The translations under genes were made by a program, and so were the position numbers. This document shows positions 1-6,408 of a stretch of 8,043 nt of DNA, piece after piece (position 1 is the stretch's first letter; every line of letters starts with the position of its first letter). The notes under the pieces are model-generated. The model was not told where the DNA came from, searched no databases, and worked only from the letters and a program-made list of their open reading frames with translations. The DNA is from Deltaproteobacteria bacterium (lineage in GTDB: Bacteria; Bdellovibrionota_C; UBA2361; SZUA-149; JADYYL01): positions 1-8,043 of the forward strand of contig JADYYL010000247.1 in NCBI GenBank assembly GCA_020853655.1. Direction: 5' to 3'.

Positions 1-939
1 AATCGGCGTCTCGAGATCATCGAGCTCCTCTCGTTCGGCCTTGTTCTCAACGTCGTCGGGAGAGCTCTCTTTCAATGATTCGTCATCGAGATCAATCTCA
101 TCGCTTTCGCCAATGCGGCGGGAGTTCTTCGGCGTTTCGTCAGAGGTCTTTCTTCCGCGTGGCTTGCGCTTCGAATCCTTTACTCCCTTCTTCCTCTTGA
201 TCTTCTTGCCGTTCTTGTCCCGCTTGTCCGCGTTGTAATCGGGGATCGTGGTACGAACAATCTTCCCGGCTTTGAAATGCGTCACACCATGAATCGAACC
301 GTCGTTGGACCAGAATGTCCACTTTCCTTCGCGCTTTCCTGCGACGTAGGGACCTTCAGAGACTCGCTGACCCTGCTTATCCCAGATCGTCCAAATTCCG
401 GTTTTCTTGGATTCGGTATCGAAGAACCCGGCAATCTTCCGTTTGTTCTGTCGATACCATTGCTGAAATGCACCGACATTCCGTCCATGCGAAACTTCAA
501 TGTGATAGGAGGGATTGCCGTCCTTGTACCAGCCGCGGCGGGTGCCGTGCTTTTTTCCGTTCTCAAATTCTTCGCTGAGACGCGGTTGGCCGTTCTTGTA
601 CCACATCTCCGCTTTGCCGTGGCGGTAGCCCTTCATGAATACTTCGCGGCGCATCTTCCCCGCGCGATCGTACCACGTGGTGAAGAGCCCATCCTTCTCC
701 CCATTCGTGAAGTTCCCTTCGATCTTCTTAGCGCCGCCTCGCTCGTACCAGGAGCGATACGGGCCATGCTTAATCGTCGCGCCCTTCTGACCCTTCGCGC
801 AGAACAACTCGGTGCCATCGGGCGGCGGAGAGCCAACGACCTCGGTGCCCGCTGGGCAGCGAAATTGCGCTTCGGCATCGCCGACGGTCACGAAGACGAG
901 CAATGGAATGAGGAGAACGAGAAAAGAGGCGAGGCGCAT
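1..939 (-). CDS. Secreted MORN-type (YwqK-like) repeat protein, 3' end cut by window edge
   Basis: The frame is open from an ATG at 939 to base 1 with no stop, giving 313 residues of an incomplete protein. Residues 1-24 form a Sec signal peptide (MRLASFLVLLIPLLVFV, then a GDAEA-Q cleavage-like site), so the product is exported. A short head with Cys28 and Cys47 (a possible disulfide) precedes about seven repeats of roughly 24 residues at ~58-215. Each has a G-x3-4-WY/W-x3-G core (HGPYRSWYERGG, DGLFTTWYDRAG, HGKAEMWYKNGQ and so on). This is the MORN_2 pattern of proteins often labelled YwqK-family antitoxin, a label that says little about function. After the repeats comes a strongly basic Lys/Arg stretch (~239-265), then an acidic Asp/Glu tail (~278-311). 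The start is supported by AAGGA 7 nt upstream on the minus strand. The gene lies 118 bp downstream of ftsK on the same strand. Role unknown; an envelope scaffold or adhesion role is a guess. Confidence 0.85.
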   Translation of the reverse strand, partial: MRLASFLVLLIPLLVFVTVGDAEAQFRCPAGTEVVGSPPPDGTELFCAKGQKGATIKHGPYRSWYERGGAKKIEGNFTNGEKDGLFTTWYDRAGKMRREVFMKGYRHGKAEMWYKNGQPRLSEEFENGKKHGTRRGWYKDGNPSYHIEVSHGRNVGAFQQWYRQNKRKIAGFFDTESKKTGIWTIWDKQGQRVSEGPYVAGKREGKWTFWSNDGSIHGVTHFKAGKIVRTTIPDYNADKRDKNGKKIKRKKGVKDSKRKPRGRKTSDETPKNSRRIGESDEIDLDDESLKESSPDDVENKAEREELDDLETPI

Positions 940-1057
940 ACCTTCATCCTTAGCGACAACCGAATCGGGCCGAATACCCATACGCTGTTATGAAGCCCGA
1001 TCGAGGAACGTTACCCCCTCGCCGTTCGGGCCAATTGGGGGCGCGAGCTCGCTCTGA

Positions 1058-3742
1058 TTAATCCATCCGGTCGAGGCGCGGCGCAAGCACTTGGCGAGGT
1101 TTCGCGCCGTCAGCGGGGCCGACGACCCCCTCCCGCTCCATCGATTCAATAATAGACGCGGCTCGATTATAGCCTATACGGAACGCGCGCTGGATCATCG
1201 ATGTCGAGGCGTGGCCCTTCTCCACAACAACGTTCACCGCTTGGTCGTAAAGCGGGTCGAATTCGAAATCCATCTGAAGGCCAGTGCCTCCGCCCTTCTC
1301 CATGTCGTCGAGACGTTGGATGGTCGCTTCGATCTGCGGGTCGTAATCCGGTGCTCCCTGCTTGCGCAGCCAATCACAAATCTCGGTGACTTCGCCGTCC
1401 GAGACAAAGGCGGAGTGAACGCGCTTCATACGCCCCGCACCGCCGGTCATGAACAGCATGTCACCATTCCCGAGGAGCTTTTCGGAACCCGAGGTATCGA
1501 GCACGGTGCGCGCGTCGATACGACTCGCCACCTTGAATGAAATTCGCGCCGGGAAGTTCGCCTTGATCAAGCCGGTGATGACGTCCACGCTTGGGCGCTG
1601 CGTCGCCAGGATCAAATGTATTCCAGAGGCCCGAGCCTTCTGTGCGAGGCGCGTGACCAGCTCTTCGATCTCCCGTCCCACACTGAGCATCAAATCCGCG
1701 AACTCATCGACGATGATCACGATACGCGGGAGCGGCTCGGTTTCATCGATCTCCGGGGTGCCGATGGGCGCCTCTTCGCCATTGCCCTTACTCAGCCCCT
1801 CGCTATCTGAAACTGAGATAACGTGCCGTTCATCGAGTTCGATAAACTCTCTCGATTCCTCTTTATCACGCTCCTTCGCCAACCCCTGGCGCGTCGATGA
1901 ACGAATCGCCTTGTTGTAGCTGTCGATATTTCGGACTTTTGTCTTGAGCATCAAGCGGTAGCGCCGCTCCATCTCCTCGACGGCCCAATGAAGGACCCCC
2001 CGCGCACGACGAGGGAGCGTGACGACAGGCGCCTTGAGATGCGGAATTCCCTCGTAGACGCTCAGCTCGAGCATCTTCGGATCGATCATCAACAACCGAA
2101 CTTCTTCGGGGGTGTGTTGATACAGGATACTGAGGAGAAGTGAGTTGATGCACACGGACTTACCAGTTCCGGTCGCTCCCGCGATCAACAAGTGCGGCAT
2201 GCGAGAGAGATCGGCGTAGTAGGGCTCGCCGGAGGTATCTTTTCCAAGCGCGAGTGCGAGCGGCGTTTCGGACTCGAGGAACTTCCGATTGTCGAGAATC
2301 TCGCGTAGCCGAACGATCTCGCGCTGCATGTTCGGAACTTCGATACCGACAGTCCCCTTCCCCGGAACAGGTGCATAGACACGGACGCTTTCTACCTTCA
2401 GCGCTCGAGCGAGGTCGTCCGCGAGGTTCACGATCTTCTGGACTTTAATGCCCGGCGCAGGATCGAATTCATACAGCGTAATGACGGGCCCCGGTTGCGC
2501 ATCGACGACCTGTCCGCCAATTCGGAAATCGAGAAGCGTCTGTTCGAGCTGTTTACAGTTCCGAACGAGCTCTTCGCGCTTCACGCTGACCGACGACGCA
2601 GGCTCCGGTTTGGAGAGGAGCTGGATCGGTGGAAGCGAGAATGCCTGGTGGGAGCGCTTGCGCTTTGGCCGCTCCTCGACGGAGTCTCCCTTCTCTTTCT
2701 TTCGCAGGAGGTGCTCCTTCAGCCCACGACCAATCGCGTCGAAACGCCGTTCGCCGAGCGCAGGTACCGTTGATGCGGGCTCGGACTTCGCAGCGCCCTT
2801 CTTTGCAACCGGCTCCTCTTCGTCGATGTCGTCCTCATCCTCTTCGCTATCGTCCACGATACGAGCCTGTTTCTTATGCTCGATCGCAGCGCGTTTCGGC
2901 TTTCGTTCGACAAACGCCTCGATCTCGAAATCGTCCTCTTCGATCTCATCGACGAGTTCAGGCTCGTACAGCGGTGGTTCTACATCACCATTCTTCCGCC
3001 GCATTTTTGAAAGCGTCTCCCCTGCGATCCCTGCACTCTTTCGAGCGAGCAGGACGGTCAGACGAAGTTGGGCTTTTGCGAGAGCGCGGCCGATCCGACC
3101 CGACACGGTCGCCGTTTTTTTCAGATGTTCACCTGAATACGTCCCCGTCTTCGCAAAGACGCCGACAATCTCGCTCCCGGTGATCCCAGTTGAAAGCACC
3201 AAGGCGACGAAGAAAACCGCGGTGCTCACGAGCGCTGCTCCGCCGTGATTCAAGTATGGGATCAACTCCCAACTGAGAAGCGTGCCGAGTAGGCCCCCTC
3301 CCTCCGTCCCGAAGAAAACGGAGACGAGCGCAGCGCCAGAACCTGCCAAGAGAATGGAAGAGAGGAGCACGACAAAGACATTGCGGGAGGTGGCATTCCC
3401 GGAGCCATCGATCGATCGCCACACGGTGCGGGCAAGCAGCAGCGCCCAGAGAACCGCAACAAAAGAGCACCAACCGAGCCACTTTGAAAGAAACGCCGCG
3501 GCCTCACCGCCGACGATCCCCATCATATTGCCCGCAGGCTCACGCCCTTGAAATACGTGAGAATAGAGCGCGAGGGTCAGAAAAATTGCGAAGACGACGA
3601 GCAAGAGCGAGAGGAACTCGCGCACACTAGAACGGCCAGCTGGCTTCTCCGGAGCAGTCCGCAAGGGAGGGCGCGGGCGACGCCGCGGCAATGGTCGTTC
3701 TTGCCGTTTTTTGACGGCGCTATTTCCTGCTGTCTTTCCCAC
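1058..3742 (-). CDS. ftsK: DNA translocase FtsK/SpoIIIE
   Basis: This is an 894-residue septal dsDNA translocase that pumps chromosome termini across the closing septum and, in the family, activates XerCD at dif. A basic N-tail (residues 1-40) precedes four membrane segments (~42-63, 80-104, 121-143, 166-188). A charged, low-complexity linker follows (~200-380) with an acidic cluster near 297-310. The motor comes next: Walker A GATGTGKS at 522-529 (Lys528), Walker B IVIIVDEFADLM at ~674-685 (Asp679, Glu680), and the signature ATQRPSVDVITGLIKAN near 713-729. The C-terminal winged-helix gamma domain (~828-890, with RIGYNRAA) is the part that reads KOPS/SRS polarity sequences in the family. The start is GTG at 3742, with GAGGAG 9 nt upstream on the minus strand. 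The linker is much shorter than that of E. coli FtsK. An acidic stretch of ~40 extra residues lies between YN610 and Walker B compared with SpoIIIE. A 183-bp gap separates it from uppP upstream. Confidence 0.97.
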   Translation of the reverse strand: MGKTAGNSAVKKRQERPLPRRRPRPPLRTAPEKPAGRSSVREFLSLLLVVFAIFLTLALYSHVFQGREPAGNMMGIVGGEAAAFLSKWLGWCSFVAVLWALLLARTVWRSIDGSGNATSRNVFVVLLSSILLAGSGAALVSVFFGTEGGGLLGTLLSWELIPYLNHGGAALVSTAVFFVALVLSTGITGSEIVGVFAKTGTYSGEHLKKTATVSGRIGRALAKAQLRLTVLLARKSAGIAGETLSKMRRKNGDVEPPLYEPELVDEIEEDDFEIEAFVERKPKRAAIEHKKQARIVDDSEEDEDDIDEEEPVAKKGAAKSEPASTVPALGERRFDAIGRGLKEHLLRKKEKGDSVEERPKRKRSHQAFSLPPIQLLSKPEPASSVSVKREELVRNCKQLEQTLLDFRIGGQVVDAQPGPVITLYEFDPAPGIKVQKIVNLADDLARALKVESVRVYAPVPGKGTVGIEVPNMQREIVRLREILDNRKFLESETPLALALGKDTSGEPYYADLSRMPHLLIAGATGTGKSVCINSLLLSILYQHTPEEVRLLMIDPKMLELSVYEGIPHLKAPVVTLPRRARGVLHWAVEEMERRYRLMLKTKVRNIDSYNKAIRSSTRQGLAKERDKEESREFIELDERHVISVSDSEGLSKGNGEEAPIGTPEIDETEPLPRIVIIVDEFADLMLSVGREIEELVTRLAQKARASGIHLILATQRPSVDVITGLIKANFPARISFKVASRIDARTVLDTSGSEKLLGNGDMLFMTGGAGRMKRVHSAFVSDGEVTEICDWLRKQGAPDYDPQIEATIQRLDDMEKGGGTGLQMDFEFDPLYDQAVNVVVEKGHASTSMIQRAFRIGYNRAASIIESMEREGVVGPADGAKPRQVLAPRLDRMD

Positions 3743-3925
3743 GACCCGGAACTCCTCAGATAAAGCTCGAATTCCCCACGACGAACGTCATGAAAGAGTA
3801 CTGTATCGGACGAGTGCGCGGAAGAGAAAGATTCCGATCGAATCCTCGAGGCGCATTGAGGGAGAGGAGAAGAGTTAAAATCGAGCGGCGCCCGAAAGTT
3901 CAAATCGCATGAAGCTTTGTCCGCC
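3743..3925. other. uppP-ftsK intergenic region
   Basis: This 183-bp gap lies between the uppP stop and the ftsK GTG start, both on the minus strand. It holds a terminator-like hairpin close to uppP and the ftsK Shine-Dalgarno at its other end. A minus-strand TACAGT resembles a -10 box, but no matching -35 element stands out, so the ftsK promoter is not located. No gene was seen here. Confidence 0.5.
3877..3895 (-). terminator. Putative rho-independent terminator after uppP
   Basis: On the minus strand, TCGGGC-GCC-GCTCGA folds into a 6-bp stem with one G-T wobble and a 3-nt loop. It is followed directly by TTTT. It sits about 30 nt past the uppP stop and well before the ftsK start. That is where a terminator separating the lipoprotein-uppP unit from ftsK would be expected. 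The stem is short and the T-run is only four long, so readthrough is likely. Confidence 0.45.
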
Positions 3926-4771
3926 CTACGCGATCGCCGCACCCAATAAGCACAGCACACCGAGTATCGAAACGTAGAGCGAGAACGCGCGAAGCTTCAA
4001 GCGCGTGACGACGAGAGGCACGACACGGATCGCAAAGGAACCCACGAGAGTGGTGACGAGAAATCCGATGACGAGCGGCGCCGTATACTCCGGGGGGAGT
4101 GCCAAAATGGAATCCGACTCAAGCACGACCGCGCCAAACACAGCCGGCAACGCGAGGAGGAACGAGAAGTAGACCGCGCTCCGCGCGTCGATACCGAAGA
4201 TCAGCGCAGCCGCGATGGTAGAGCCCGAGCGAGAAAGTCCGGGAAGCACAGCCGTTGCCTGAGCGACGCCGATGAAGAATGCTTCCAGCGGCGTTGGAAC
4301 TTGGAGAAACAGCGGGTCTTCCTCGGGACCGTTCACCGTGGCTCGTGGCGCAGAAATGAGCTGTCGGCGATGCGCAAACTCAAGGAGCAAACCCGTAACA
4401 AGAAAGCCGAGTCCGGCAATCGCTTTCGAGGTAAAGCTCGCTTCGATCTGATGCTTCCACATCAACCCGACGAGCGCGACAGGCAGTGAAGCGATAAAGC
4501 CCGCGAGAACTAATCCCCTCGCCTTTGCTCCGCGCTCTCCTGCCGAAAACAGATGCCGCAGAATGCTGAACACCTGCTTGCGCAAGAACACAAACGTGAC
4601 GAGCAGAGTAGCGCCGTGCAGGGCCACATCAAATGCGAGAGGGATGTGTTCGAGGTCAAGCCAACGACCAAGGTAGATCTGCACGATAGCCAGATGGCCA
4701 TCAGAACTCACGGGAAGAAATTCTGTAACGCCCTGAACGATCCCGAGCAGGACGGCGAGGAGGATCGGCAC
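3926..4771 (-). CDS. uppP: Undecaprenyl-diphosphatase UppP (BacA)
   Basis: This 281-residue polytopic inner-membrane enzyme hydrolyses undecaprenyl pyrophosphate to undecaprenyl phosphate. That recycles the lipid carrier for peptidoglycan and surface polysaccharide synthesis; overexpression of family members gives bacitracin resistance. Both catalytic motifs are present. QGVTEFLPVSSDGH at 13-26 contains the (E/Q)xxxE pair Gln13/Glu17 and His26. PGLSRSGST at 177-185 contains Arg181, the expected phosphate-binding arginine. SSDGH replaces the more common SSTGH. Hydrophobic segments cover most of the length, and the size matches the family's usual 260-290 residues. The start is GTG at 4771. The AAGGA ribosome-binding site overlaps the stop codon of the upstream lipoprotein gene, and only 8 bp separate the two frames. 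The pair is therefore almost certainly cotranscribed and perhaps translationally coupled. Confidence 0.96.
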   Translation of the reverse strand: MPILLAVLLGIVQGVTEFLPVSSDGHLAIVQIYLGRWLDLEHIPLAFDVALHGATLLVTFVFLRKQVFSILRHLFSAGERGAKARGLVLAGFIASLPVALVGLMWKHQIEASFTSKAIAGLGFLVTGLLLEFAHRRQLISAPRATVNGPEEDPLFLQVPTPLEAFFIGVAQATAVLPGLSRSGSTIAAALIFGIDARSAVYFSFLLALPAVFGAVVLESDSILALPPEYTAPLVIGFLVTTLVGSFAIRVVPLVVTRLKLRAFSLYVSILGVLCLLGAAIA

Positions 4772-4779
4772 AGCGTTCC

Positions 4780-5571
4780 TTAATTCTTAGACGTCACTGA
4801 CTGAGCGGCAAGCCTCTGACGTTCGAACTCTTGGGCGGCTTCACGAAATCCTTCGTCAGCCATCGCACGGGTTGACTGGAAAGCGATGGGTTCGCCGATG
4901 CGGTAGAGATTCTCCGTGAGCGGTATATCTCGGCGATCGAAGGACGCAGTCCAGACAACCTTTCCCGAGGCCACGTCGAGAAGGGAAAGAGAGAAGCTCA
5001 CGGCAGCGCTCTGGTCCGCACCAAGCCGACTTCCCGACGATTCAACGTAGCGACTGACCTGCCCGAACAACACTCCGTCCACCTTTGCTGAGCGACCAAA
5101 CGCATGCGCTCGATCTCTCTGCGCCACCGCCAGCGAACGAACGGCGCTCGTCGCGCTGTCGACGTCAGACGCGCGCTCAACATTCGCAACATGTAAGGAG
5201 CTGAATGCGTCAAACGCCTCGACGAGCGCGGGGGTCAGCTCGCGAACCGTCTCGTCGCGCACGACGGAAGGGTCACTGGCCTGAAGTGGGAGAATACCGA
5301 TCTCTGAGTAGCGCAGAGGTCGAAACGACGGTTCGGCGACGGCGCGGAGAGGCTCACGTTCGTAGAGTTTTGGGCGCTCGCTCTTCGGCCCAGGAGCGCA
5401 ACCTATCAGACTGAAGGAGGAGCACAGCACGGCAGAGCATCCGATGAAAACACAGAGGATCCCGCGTCGAAGCCGAGAAGATTGGATCGCAGCGGAAATG
5501 GGAGAATCCCCGCGCGGCGCGGGAAGCGGCCCGAGCAGAGCAAGATGCGGTTGAGATGTTTGGGTGGGCAT
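4780..5571 (-). CDS. Lipoprotein resembling the CsgG/LpoB/DUF799 group
   Basis: This 263-residue protein has a hydrophobic segment at ~38-57 ending in a lipobox, LIGC, at 55-58. It is thus predicted to be lipidated at Cys58 after signal peptidase II cleavage. The region before the hydrophobic core is unusually long (37 residues, with RLRR just ahead of it). No in-frame ATG, GTG or TTG lies closer to the core, so the ATG at 5571 is kept; its Shine-Dalgarno (GAAGAG, 6 nt away) is weak. The mature part has EIGILPL, then VDGVLFGQVSRYVES, then SFSLSLLDVASGKVVWTASFD, then a PLTENLYRIG-like end. That order (a conserved strand, a 'GV-hh-G-h' strand, an 'LhD-x-GKhhW' strand) is typical of envelope lipoproteins related to CsgG, LpoB and DUF799. 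Family assignment is by pattern memory only. Coupling to uppP suggests an envelope or peptidoglycan role, perhaps PBP activation; that is inference. Confidence 0.88.
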   Translation of the reverse strand: MPTQTSQPHLALLGPLPAPRGDSPISAAIQSSRLRRGILCVFIGCSAVLCSSFSLIGCAPGPKSERPKLYEREPLRAVAEPSFRPLRYSEIGILPLQASDPSVVRDETVRELTPALVEAFDAFSSLHVANVERASDVDSATSAVRSLAVAQRDRAHAFGRSAKVDGVLFGQVSRYVESSGSRLGADQSAAVSFSLSLLDVASGKVVWTASFDRRDIPLTENLYRIGEPIAFQSTRAMADEGFREAAQEFERQRLAAQSVTSKN

Positions 5572-5597
5572 AGGTTACTCTTCAAAAGCGACTATCG

Positions 5598-5620
5598 GTG
5601 GTGAGATAACCACTTTATCT
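5598..5620. promoter_or_regulatory. Overlapping inverted repeats upstream of the lipoprotein gene (candidate operator)
   Basis: Two perfect dyads overlap here: GTGGT-6-ACCAC (5598-5613) and AGATAA-CCACT-TTATCT (5604-5620). The block begins 26 bp upstream of the lipoprotein ATG, within the likely promoter or 5' leader. Such a site could bind a dimeric repressor or fold as a leader hairpin. It does not match a binding motif I know well, so the regulator is unknown. Confidence 0.35.
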
Positions 5621-5770
5621 ACCGTGTCGCAATGAATGAGCTGACGTCGTTATACGGTCAGTTCAAGATACCGCTCCTGGCGGATGACAGTCGACATCTC
5701 CTGCCCCAAACCATTGGATTTTCATGGCGCAACCTGTTAGAAGCCTTCGAACCGATGCCTCATTATTTGC

Positions 5771-5782
5771 GCTTTGCAAAGC
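5771..5782. repeat. 12-bp perfect palindrome GCTTTGCAAAGC inside a larger dyad
   Basis: GCTTTGCAAAGC is self-complementary over 12 bp. Flanking TTTGCG (5766-5771) and CGCAAA (5787-5792) form a second, outer dyad that shares one base with the palindrome. It could be a protein-binding site or part of a structured RNA. No function can be assigned from sequence. Confidence 0.4.
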
Positions 5783-5822
5783 AGATCGCAAAGATGACCT
5801 TCTCGGGCTCACGAGTCCGGGG

Positions 5823-5847
5823 AAAGTCGTCATCTCAACGACTTTTT
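5823..5847 (+). terminator. Hairpin with T-run, terminator-like, in the intergenic region
   Basis: AAAGTCGT (5823-5830) and ACGACTTT (5838-5845) form a perfect 8-bp stem with a 7-nt loop, and the T-run continues to 5847 (TTTTT). As a plus-strand rho-independent terminator it is plausible but AU-rich in the stem. It is not positioned to end any recognised gene: the nearest plus-strand gene starts 100 bp later. It could end a small RNA from the 5620-5847 stretch, or be an incidental dyad. Confidence 0.4.
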
Positions 5848-5937
5848 GCTCTGGCTGTCGATTTTCCTGTGGCTCGGAAGACAATATCAGATAGAAGCAT
5901 TGAAGAAGTTCCACGTCGTAATTGAGTTGAGACTGGT

Positions 5938-5943
5938 AAAGGA
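5938..5943 (+). promoter_or_regulatory. Ribosome-binding site that decides the start of the acidic protein
   Basis: AAAGGA lies 5 nt before the ATG at 5949. An in-frame ATG at 5943 overlaps the last base of this site, leaving no spacer, so it is unlikely to be used. This favours the 117-residue product over the 119-residue one. Confidence 0.6.
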
Positions 5944-5948
5944 TGGGT

Positions 5949-6302
5949 ATGGGTGATTCATTCGCGAAGCTCGATCAGGCATTGAAAGACTTAATCGAAG
6001 CATATGTTGCTCTCGACGAAGAGATGTCGGGCAAATACAGTGACGATAATGAAGCCTATAACAATGCGATGACCGAAGTTCTGGAAACTTCCATCGAGAG
6101 CGCCCTCGAAGAGCAAGATGCTGAGACAAAGTATTTTGCCAACATGATTACGGTGCTCTCCGATGCACTGGAGTCGATCGATCCCGTGGCCTTCGAAGAC
6201 GCCCTGACCGAGACCGACGACGACGAAGAGTATAGCGGCGACGACGATGACGACGAGGAATATGACGACCTCGACGAAGACGGCGACGACGAAGACGAGT
6301 AA
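5949..6302 (+). CDS. Small acidic protein with an Asp/Glu-rich tail, function unknown
   Basis: This 117-residue protein starts at the ATG at 5949; an in-frame ATG two codons upstream at 5943 is possible but badly placed relative to AAAGGA. Residues 1-~85 look like a soluble, mostly helical domain (for example KLDQALKDLIEAYVALDEEM, with a second helix-like run FANMITVLSDALESI). From ~88 to the end the protein is almost all Asp and Glu with a few Tyr and Gly, encoded by runs of GAC/GAA/GAG codons. There is no signal peptide, membrane segment or cysteine. I do not recognise the family. Such tails can bind basic proteins, mimic DNA, chelate cations or aid solubility in salt; none of these can be chosen from sequence alone. 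It stands alone between a divergent lipoprotein operon and rmlA, 106 bp before the latter and on the same strand. Confidence 0.85.
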   Translation: MGDSFAKLDQALKDLIEAYVALDEEMSGKYSDDNEAYNNAMTEVLETSIESALEEQDAETKYFANMITVLSDALESIDPVAFEDALTETDDDEEYSGDDDDDEEYDDLDEDGDDEDE

Positions 6303-6340
6303 GCCGTGTGGGGTCATTCGACTCTCGCCCCGTTTCCACT

Positions 6341-6376
6341 GAGACGTCTCTTTTGATACGACCCCAGGGACGTCTC
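6341..6376. repeat. Paired GACGTCTC elements in the rmlA leader
   Basis: A 10-bp palindrome GAGACGTCTC (6341-6350, followed by TTTT) and a related GGGACGTCTCC (6367-6377) lie between the acidic gene and rmlA. GAGACGTC at 6341-6348 can pair with GACGTCTC at 6369-6376 as an 8-bp stem with a 20-nt loop. A 7-bp inverted repeat TGGGGTC/GACCCCA (6309-6315 and 6360-6366) competes for part of the same region. These could be terminator or attenuator structures, or a protein-binding site. Confidence 0.4.
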
Positions 6377-6380
6377 CTTT

Positions 6381-6407
6381 CACTGGATCTCAGTCCACTG
6401 GATCTCA
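6381..6407 (+). repeat. Tandem direct repeat CACTGGATCTCA just upstream of rmlA
   Basis: CACTGGATCTCA occurs at 6381-6392 and 6396-6407 with a 15-bp period, ending one base before the rmlA ATG. A looser relative, CACTGAGA, is at 6337-6344. The second copy supplies the only GGA near the start (7 nt away), so the repeat may overlap the ribosome-binding region. It may be a tandem operator, a duplication of the initiation region, or chance. Confidence 0.6.
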
Positions 6408-6408
6408 A

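Larger units (their letters stand above)
5572..5948. other. 377-bp intergenic region with several dyad symmetries
   Basis: This is the divergent region between the minus-strand lipoprotein-uppP unit and the plus-strand acidic protein gene. I see no convincing coding sequence. Open frames at 5632-5925 (+) and 5663-5914 (-) lack a ribosome-binding site and recognisable motifs. The third-codon positions of the plus-strand frame are not GC-biased like the neighbouring genes. The stretch carries overlapping inverted repeats at 5598-5620, a 12-bp palindrome at 5771-5782, a weak hairpin at 5805-5818 and a strong 8-bp hairpin at 5823-5845. Promoters for both flanking genes should lie here, but I could not assign a clear -35/-10 pair. 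Confidence 0.55.

Noticed and set aside
277..993. Open frame of 238 codons on the plus strand
   Set aside because: It lies opposite the MORN-repeat gene, whose minus-strand frame has a signal peptide, clear repeats and a ribosome-binding site. The plus-strand translation has no recognisable motif.
964..1001. Inverted repeat ATCGGGC-24-GCCCGAT between ftsK and the MORN gene as a terminator
   Set aside because: Seven bases of stem with a 24-nt loop and no T-run on either strand; likely chance.
2448..3248. Open frame of 266 codons on the plus strand, very Ser/Arg-rich
   Set aside because: It is the antisense of the ftsK linker and membrane region; its Ser richness mirrors the Asp/Glu and Arg codons of ftsK.
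5632..5925. Possible 97-residue protein on the plus strand
   Set aside because: It has no Shine-Dalgarno and no recognised domain, its third-codon-position base use is unlike its neighbours, and a strong hairpin runs through it. It is not excluded, but not supported.
6353..6381. TTGATA as a -35 box for rmlA
   Set aside because: No -10-like hexamer occurs at 16-18 bp spacing downstream.
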